Both the position numbers and the translations under genes were made by a program. A DNA stretch of 27,387 nucleotides from Clostridia bacterium (lineage in GTDB: Bacteria; Bacillota_A; Clostridia; Oscillospirales; CAG-272): assembly GCA_017414605.1 (NCBI GenBank), contig JAFQLG010000001.1, positions 1 through 27,387 on the forward strand. The letters run 5' to 3'. Every line of letters starts with the position of its first letter. The first letter of the stretch is position 1. Positions 22,938 through 27,387 of this stretch are shown piece after piece. Below the pieces are notes generated by a model, which was given only the letters and a program-made list of their open reading frames with translations, did not search any database and was not told where the DNA came from.

Positions 22938-22952
22938 AATTTGTCATTTCTC

Positions 22953-22981
22953 TTGACAAAGAAAGCCTTGTGTTATATAAT
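22953..22981 (+). promoter_or_regulatory. Sigma-A-type promoter for the HPr-like gene
   Basis: Consensus -35 TTGACA (22953-22958), 17-base spacer and consensus -10 TATAAT (22976-22981), beginning 16 bases behind the holA stop. This is one of the strongest promoters in the window although it serves a 76-residue protein. Confidence 0.87.
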
Positions 22982-23030
22982 GATATCGGTAATTTACCAA
23001 TCGCATTTTCACAAGAAAGGAAGTAAAGCT

Positions 23031-23261
23031 ATGACATTCAACATTCAGCTAAAAGAGATCAAGGACGTTTATTCGCTTGTCAACATTCTCATAGGATTTG
23101 AGGGTGAGGTCGATCTTGAATCCGGAAGATACAAGGTAGACGGAAAATCCATTCTCGGCATTTTCAGCCTTGACTTGCGTCAGCCCATAAAGCTTACTTA
23201 CAACTCCGAGGTGGGAGCACAAAAGCTTTACGAGCAGTTAAAGCCCTTTATCGTAGAATAA
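23031..23261 (+). CDS. HPr-like small protein without the phosphorylation histidine
   Basis: 76 residues. The pattern of strand, helix (VYSLVNILIGFEGEVDL), YKVDGKSILGIFSLDL and a C-terminal helix resembles the HPr fold, where the middle reads GKxxNxKSIMGVMSLG. HPr's active-site His15 and the regulatory Ser46 region are not conserved: no His is present anywhere, though the SILGIFSLD segment keeps a Ser at the Ser46-like place. It therefore cannot be a PTS phosphocarrier. HPr-like proteins without His are common and uncharacterised in Clostridia. The ATG at 23031 has AAAGGAAG upstream. Strong own promoter and a hairpin behind it. Confidence 0.78.
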   Translation: MTFNIQLKEIKDVYSLVNILIGFEGEVDLESGRYKVDGKSILGIFSLDLRQPIKLTYNSEVGAQKLYEQLKPFIVE

Positions 23262-23270
23262 ACAACTTTG

Positions 23271-23313
23271 TGGGTCGCCTCATTATGCCAGCAAACATAA
23301 GTGAGACGGCCCA
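23271..23313 (+). terminator. Long hairpin between the HPr-like gene and mnmE
   Basis: TGGGTCGCCTCATTATG (from 23271) pairs with CATAAGTGAGACGGCCCA (to 23313) over about 15 base pairs with small interruptions, loop CCAGCAAA, followed by AAATTTTAAT. Termination would be partial because the T-run is short. mnmE has no clear promoter of its own, so it probably depends on read-through. Confidence 0.6.
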
Positions 23314-23339
23314 AAATTTTAATATCGGTAGGATCAAAA

Positions 23340-24731
23340 ATGAATCTTCTTGATACGATCGCCGCCATAAGCACGCCGTATGGCAAGGGCGGCATAGCAG
23401 TTATTAGAATATCAGGTCAGGACGCCATATCCGTTGTCGAGAGAGTGTTCGTATCCAAAAGCGGCGCTCCCCTGTCCGACATCGCGAGCAACCGCGCCAC
23501 GTACGGTGCAATATATAGCCACAGAAACGACAGAACCGAGCACATTGACGACGGTATTGCCGTTATCTTTCGCGCGCCCCATTCATTTACGGGCGAGGAC
23601 ACAGTTGAAATATCCTGCCATGGCGGAATCCTTATAACTCAAAGAGTTCTTGAGGCGGCACTGTGCGCAGGCGCGAGAATGGCTATGCCCGGAGAGTTTA
23701 CAAGGCGCTCCTTTATAAACGGCAAGACATCGCTGACCGAGGCGGAGGCGCTCGGCGACCTGCTTGAAGCCGCAACTGACGACCAGGTATCGATAGCTCG
23801 CTCGGGAATGCGCGGAAATCTTTCATCAAAGGCGACCGAGATATACGATTCTCTATGCAACGTGCTGGCAGCAATTTATGCGCACATCGACTATCCCGAC
23901 GAGGATCTGGCTGATATCAGCCGCGACGAAATGCTCGAGGTTTGCGAAAAAAACCTTTTACAGCTCAAAGCTTTAGCGGACACCTACAAAACAGGTCACG
24001 CAGTTGTCGAGGGTGTGTCTACCGTTATCGTCGGCAGAACGAACGCGGGAAAAAGCACGCTTTATAACAAGATCGTGGGGCGCGATGCCGCGATAGTTAC
24101 CGCTATCGAGGGCACAACGCGTGACGTGCTCACCGAAAAAGCCGCATTGGGCAAGGTTACGCTCCGTCTTTCCGACACGGCGGGCCTGCGCGACTCTCTC
24201 GACACCGTTGAAAAGATCGGAATTGACCGCGCGCGACGTGAAGCGCAAAACGCCGAGCTCATTCTGGCGGTATTCGATGCCAGCCGCGAGACAGACTCGG
24301 AGGATACCGAATTTGTCAGATACCTTGACACCCTGAGCGGTATCAAAATAGCTATAATCAACAAAACCGATAAGGGTATTCACCCCTCCATCATCAAGCA
24401 GACCGAAGGCTTTGCGCACAAGGTTCTTATGTCCGCCGACAGCGGCGAGGGACTTGACGCGCTTCGCGATGCCGTTGAGAGCGTATATATTGATAACGAG
24501 CTTAGCATGTGCGACAGCGCGATCATAGCAAACGCGCGTCAGAACGCGGCAGTCAGCAGCGCATACGAGGCGCTTTTGATCGCGACCGAGGCGATACGTA
24601 ATGCCCTTCCCTTAGAGGTTTGCTGCGTTGAAGTCGAAAATGCTTTGTCGGCTCTCGGCGAGCTGGACGGCCGCACCGTAACGGAGGATATAATATCCCG
24701 CATATTTGCCAACTTCTGCGTTGGAAAGTAA
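23340..24731 (+). CDS. mnmE: tRNA uridine-5-carboxymethylaminomethyl modification GTPase MnmE
   Basis: 463 residues. With MnmG it modifies the wobble uridine (U34) of tRNAs. The N-terminal folate-binding domain begins DTIAAISTPYGKGGIAVIRISG, followed by the helical domain with the inserted G domain: G1 GRTNAGKST, G2 GTTRD, G3 DTAG, G4 NKTD. The C-terminus is FCVGK, the required C-x-G-K motif. The ATG at 23340 has TAGGA upstream. It is usually found between jag and mnmG near rpmH; here it lies 3.2 kb from rpmH on the other strand and mnmG is not in the window. Confidence 0.97.
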   Translation: MNLLDTIAAISTPYGKGGIAVIRISGQDAISVVERVFVSKSGAPLSDIASNRATYGAIYSHRNDRTEHIDDGIAVIFRAPHSFTGEDTVEISCHGGILITQRVLEAALCAGARMAMPGEFTRRSFINGKTSLTEAEALGDLLEAATDDQVSIARSGMRGNLSSKATEIYDSLCNVLAAIYAHIDYPDEDLADISRDEMLEVCEKNLLQLKALADTYKTGHAVVEGVSTVIVGRTNAGKSTLYNKIVGRDAAIVTAIEGTTRDVLTEKAALGKVTLRLSDTAGLRDSLDTVEKIGIDRARREAQNAELILAVFDASRETDSEDTEFVRYLDTLSGIKIAIINKTDKGIHPSIIKQTEGFAHKVLMSADSGEGLDALRDAVESVYIDNELSMCDSAIIANARQNAAVSSAYEALLIATEAIRNALPLEVCCVEVENALSALGELDGRTVTEDIISRIFANFCVGK

Positions 24732-24764
24732 CCCTTAGTGTAACCCTGAAAGGACCGACTCAAA

Positions 24765-25532
24765 ATGAGGATACTCGCAATAGGCGATATAGTTGGAGTA
24801 AGAGCTATATCACATCTCAAGCAAAAGCTCTGGAAGCTGAGAGATGAAAAAAAGATAGATTACGTTATCGCAAACGGTGAAAATGCAAGCGAAATTCACG
24901 GAATTTCCGCCCAGGATGCAAGAGCTATACTTGACGCGGGCGTTGATTTCATCACGCTTGGCAACCACACCTGGAACAAGCGCGACATATACACGTTCCT
25001 TGATACCTACCCCGAAAGCATAATCAGACCCGCAAACTACCCCGGCAGCGCGCCGGGCTGCGGACACAGTATAGTCAACGTATGCGGCTACCGCGTTCTT
25101 ATAATGAACGTTTTGGGACAAGTATTTTTAGATCCCGTTGGCGACCCCTTTAACACCGTTGAAATGATACTCGCTCGCGAATATGGTAAGTACGACGTAT
25201 CTGTTTTGGACGTTCATGCCGAAGCTACCAGCGAAAAGTATGCCATAGCGCGCGTTTTTGACGGACAAATAAGCGCAATTTTCGGCACGCACACCCACGT
25301 TCCCACCGCCGACCTGCAGATACTACCCGGAGGAACCGCTTATGTCACCGACCTCGGTATGACAGGCCCCCGAAACGGTGTTCTCGGTGTAGACGCTCAA
25401 AGGACAATAGCAAAAATGAGAACGCATATGCCCTCTCATTTTACCGTTGCGGACGGAGAGATACGTGCCGACGCGGTCATCTTTGAATTTGACGGACAAA
25501 AGGTCATTTCCGCCAAAAGAATAGAGTTCTGA
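24765..25532 (+). CDS. ymdB: YmdB-type metallophosphoesterase (2',3'-cyclic nucleotide phosphodiesterase family)
   Basis: 255 residues, close to B. subtilis YmdB. The dinuclear metal ligands are all present: Asp8 (IGD), Glu39 and Asn40 (NGEN), Asn67 and His68 (GNHTWNK), His151 (VHAE), His176 and His178 (GTHTH). The usual GxPGR turn after the first Asp is changed to GVRAI. In B. subtilis YmdB affects biofilm and motility gene expression and hydrolyses cyclic nucleotides in vitro. Gene neighbours often include rny (RNase Y); that gene is not here. The ATG at 24765 lies 33 bases behind mnmE with AAAGGA upstream; its stop overlaps the next start. Confidence 0.92.
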   Translation: MRILAIGDIVGVRAISHLKQKLWKLRDEKKIDYVIANGENASEIHGISAQDARAILDAGVDFITLGNHTWNKRDIYTFLDTYPESIIRPANYPGSAPGCGHSIVNVCGYRVLIMNVLGQVFLDPVGDPFNTVEMILAREYGKYDVSVLDVHAEATSEKYAIARVFDGQISAIFGTHTHVPTADLQILPGGTAYVTDLGMTGPRNGVLGVDAQRTIAKMRTHMPSHFTVADGEIRADAVIFEFDGQKVISAKRIEF

Positions 25533-26059
25533 TGGAAATAGCGATTAGAAAATCTACCCTCGCCGACATATCCGACCTGTCTGCTCTTTTTGACGAGGCG
25601 CGCGGCACGATAAAGCTCCTCGGCATAGACCAATGGCAAAACGGATACCCCTCGCGCGAAGTAATTGCAAACGATATAGAAAAAGGCGTATCGTACACCG
25701 TTTTGTACGACGGCGAAATGCGCGGAACGTTCGCACTAATTGAGAACGGCGAGCCAACCTACGACAAAATTTTTGACGGGGAATGGCAAACGGGATATTC
25801 TAACAGTCAATTCCCCGATTATTTTGCCCTGCACCGAGTTGCAATTTCGGTAAGCGCGAGAGGCACGGGACTGTCAACTGAAATTATAGGCTATGCAAAA
25901 GAAAAAGCCACGGCGAAAGGCAAGAGATCCTTGCGCATAGACACCCACCGAGGCAACGTCGTTATGCGACGTATGCTTGAAAAGCACGGATTTGTCCACT
26001 GCGGCACCATCTTTCTCGAAAGCGGCGACGAGCGCGTAGCGTATGAATTGATTATTTAG
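25532..26059 (+). CDS. GNAT family N-acetyltransferase
   Basis: 175 residues. The acetyl-CoA binding motif A is LHRVAISVSARGTGLSTEII (the RxxGxG-type turn is ARGTGLS), followed by motif B HRGNVVMRRMLEKHGFVHCG. The N-terminus (IRKSTLADISDLSALFDEA) is also typical. The substrate is unknown; RimI-like or small-molecule targets are possible. The ATG at 25532 shares its A with the TGA of ymdB (TGATG), so the two are translationally coupled. Confidence 0.92.
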   Translation: MEIAIRKSTLADISDLSALFDEARGTIKLLGIDQWQNGYPSREVIANDIEKGVSYTVLYDGEMRGTFALIENGEPTYDKIFDGEWQTGYSNSQFPDYFALHRVAISVSARGTGLSTEIIGYAKEKATAKGKRSLRIDTHRGNVVMRRMLEKHGFVHCGTIFLESGDERVAYELII

Positions 26060-26083
26060 CAAAAATGTTAGTTTTAATCTCGT

Positions 26084-26099
26084 GTTAAGCTTGCTTAAC
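26084..26099 (+). repeat. Short inverted repeat in front of the membrane protein gene
   Basis: GTTAAG-CTTG-CTTAAC is a 6-bp stem with a 4-base loop, 25 bases behind the acetyltransferase gene. The following TTATATAAAT is AT-rich but not a clean T-run. It could end the mnmE-ymdB-GNAT unit weakly or be part of the next gene's control region, in which I see no good -35/-10 pair. Confidence 0.35.
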
Positions 26100-26130
26100 T
26101 TATATAAATTTAGTTTAGGAGGAATAATAC

Positions 26131-26736
26131 ATGTACGAAAACATTGGCACAAAACTAAAGACAATGGCACAAGTTCTTTGCATTGCCGGCATTATTTCAT
26201 CTATCGTTCTTGGCATATTGCAAATGGTTACAGGCAATATACTGGCAGGAATTCTCTTTCTTGTAATTGGACCAATATTGTCGTGGATTTCCACCTGGGC
26301 TTTATACGGAATAGGTGAAGCCTGCGAAAACAGCGCCAAAATTCTCGAACAAATGAATAAGACAAACAATGCATATCCAAACGATCCTTTGTTCCAAAAT
26401 TCATACTATTATAGCAATGCCGGATATGATACTGGTGCCCAAGCGCCTAAAACAGAGGTAAAACGTGAGCAAAAGCCCGAGATTGACCCGGAATCAATAA
26501 CTCTCAATGACATTCGTTACGGAAGGCTTCTCTTTGTTCCCTCCAGAGTTTTCAAAAATGTAATTTCAACCGCATCAGGGCTAAAAGACCCCGAGGATAT
26601 ACGCTCATGCCTTGAATCCGCTCGCGAAATACTTAAAAATCCTTGTGAGAATAAGGTGATTTCTTTGATAATATCTCTTTCCGACGCGGAGATCTGCGAC
26701 ATTGTAACTACCCTGCGCAATGCGCTGCAAAAATAA
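26131..26736 (+). CDS. Hypothetical membrane protein with cytoplasmic C-terminal domain
   Basis: 201 residues. Two membrane helices lie near the N-terminus, about 10-35 (AQVLCIAGIISSIVLGILQM) and 40-62 (ILAGILFLVIGPILSWISTW). They are followed by a Tyr/Asn-rich linker (about 82-110) and a helical C-terminal domain (about 120-200) of unknown kind. The two-helix front resembles a widespread clostridial small membrane family, often with a zinc ribbon; no Cys ribbon is present here. The ATG at 26131 follows AGGAGGAA. The gene is more AT-rich than its neighbours. It converges on the rRNA operon. Function unknown. Confidence 0.75.
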   Translation: MYENIGTKLKTMAQVLCIAGIISSIVLGILQMVTGNILAGILFLVIGPILSWISTWALYGIGEACENSAKILEQMNKTNNAYPNDPLFQNSYYYSNAGYDTGAQAPKTEVKREQKPEIDPESITLNDIRYGRLLFVPSRVFKNVISTASGLKDPEDIRSCLESAREILKNPCENKVISLIISLSDAEICDIVTTLRNALQK

Positions 26737-26751
26737 CAACTTACAAAATTA

Positions 26752-26779
26752 AAGAACACCCATGAATTTGGGTGCTCTT
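26752..26779. terminator. Hairpin behind the membrane protein gene
   Basis: AAGAACACCC (26752-26761) and GGGTGCTCTT (26770-26779) pair at nine of ten positions around an 8-base loop. On the + strand the next bases are ATTAAATTT; on the - strand TAATTTTG. A weak bidirectional terminator fits. Confidence 0.6.
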
Positions 26780-26800
26780 ATTAAATTTCAGGTATATAGA

Positions 26801-26839
26801 TATGAAAAAACCACTTGCTTGTACAAGTGGTTTTTTCAT

Positions 26840-26840
<1 letters not shown>
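26801..26840 (-). terminator. rRNA operon terminator behind 5S
   Basis: TATGAAAAAACCACTTG (26801-26817) and CAAGTGGTTTTTTCATA (26824-26840) form a perfect 17-bp stem with a 6-base loop, directly at the 3' end of 5S rRNA. The T-run lies inside the stem on either strand, so it should stop transcription from both directions. Confidence 0.9.
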
Positions 26841-26955
<115 letters not shown>

Positions 26956-27077
26956 TTGATTGCTTGACGGATCGAATAAGGTAAACGATTTGAGTTTTGA
27001 AAGACGAAACTCAAACTATTCCTTAGAACCCCCGATAAGTCATCTGTGTAGCGATACACACTGTGTCTTATCAATAG
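26956..27077 (-). other. 23S-5S spacer
   Basis: About 120 bases. It contains an interrupted stem: GATAAG and CTTATC enclose TGTGTA-TCGC-TACACA (around 27034-27074 in total). This is suitable as a processing stem for RNase III-type cleavage. No tRNA gene and no promoter are seen. Confidence 0.6.
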
Positions 27078-27387
27078 GAGGTTCAAGCCCTCGGTCTATT
27101 AGTATCGGTCAGCTGAACGTATTACTACGCTTACACCTCCGACCTATCAAACTTGTAGTCTGCAAGTGACCTTACTCATTCTAGATGATGGGATATCTAA
27201 TCTTGAAGCATGTTTCACGCTTAGATGCCTTCAGCGTTTATCAAAACCGTACGCGGCTACCCAGCTATGCCCTTGGCAGAACAACTGGTGCACCGGAGGT
27301 ACGTCCGACCCGGTCCTCTCGTACTAAGGTCAGCCCCTCTCAAATATCCAACGCCCACGACAGATAGGGACCGAACTGTCTCACGAC
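27078..27387 (-). rRNA. rrl: 23S ribosomal RNA, 3' end only
   Basis: The last roughly 310 bases of 23S on the - strand; the rest lies beyond the window. The sarcin-ricin loop AGTACGAGAGGACCGG is present (27310-27325), and the final ACTAATAGACCGAGGGCTTGA stretch resembles the 3' end of other 23S genes. The exact 3' end is uncertain by a few bases because its pairing partner, the 5' end, is not in view. Confidence 0.95.

Noticed and set aside
26956..27077. tRNA gene between 23S and 5S
   Set aside because: The spacer has a processing-type stem only; no cloverleaf with a TTC arm and acceptor pairing can be drawn.

Overview
This window looks like a piece of a chromosome from an uncultured-type, probably gut-associated member of the class Clostridia (Bacillota). 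The reasons are moderate G+C, strong AGGAGG-type ribosome binding sites, near-consensus sigma-A promoters, the Gram-positive-style rpmH-rnpA-yidD-yidC-jag block, a single-chain iron-sulfur L-serine dehydratase, a U32 peptidase next to zapA, and a SpoIID-like/peptidoglycan-binding operon that suggests an endospore-forming lineage. I see no phage, transposon, CRISPR or plasmid genes. Genus or species cannot be read from the sequence.

Layout. Positions 1-1659 (-) hold the first 553 codons of an EF-G-like GTPase. Then come a PyrE-like phosphoribosyltransferase (1940-2581, -), an hflX-yigZ-tatD operon (5446 to 2692, -) and rpmE for L31 (5632-5841, -). A three-gene + strand operon follows (6041-8421): a beta-sandwich protein, a SpoIID-like protein with three peptidoglycan-binding repeats, and a small protein with two such repeats. 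zapA and a U32 peptidase (RlhA type) form a coupled - strand pair (11036 to 8458). A large Sel1-repeat protein (11297-13795, +) and a MarR regulator (13895-14347, +) converge on sdaA (15593 to 14388, -). From 20090 down to 15677 (-) runs rpmH-rnpA-yidD-yidC-jag with a Na+/Ca2+ exchanger attached behind jag. A MATE transporter (-) is divergent from a + strand run of holA, an HPr-like gene, mnmE, a ymdB-type phosphodiesterase, a GNAT acetyltransferase and a small membrane protein (21909-26736). The right end holds, on the - strand, a 5S rRNA gene and the 3' end of a 23S rRNA gene, so an rRNA operon reads in from beyond the window.

Functionally this is mostly translation, ribosome and RNA housekeeping (EF-G2, HflX, L31, L34, RnpA, MnmE, RlhA-like, YmdB, Jag, rRNA) plus membrane insertion (YidC/YidD). 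The parts that stand out are: (1) the three-gene SpoIID-like/peptidoglycan-binding operon, whose products have no signal peptides and whose SpoIID-like domain keeps the catalytic Glu but has lost the zinc site; (2) an EF-hand-like DxDxDG loop in the central loop of the Na+/Ca2+ exchanger; (3) two promoters overlaid by perfect inverted repeats (marR and sdaA); (4) a promoter built into the terminator of the operon upstream of it; and (5) two enzyme paralogs with altered active-site signatures (EF-G-like, PyrE-like). Eleven sigma-A-type promoters can be placed, ten of them with a spacer of exactly 17 bases.
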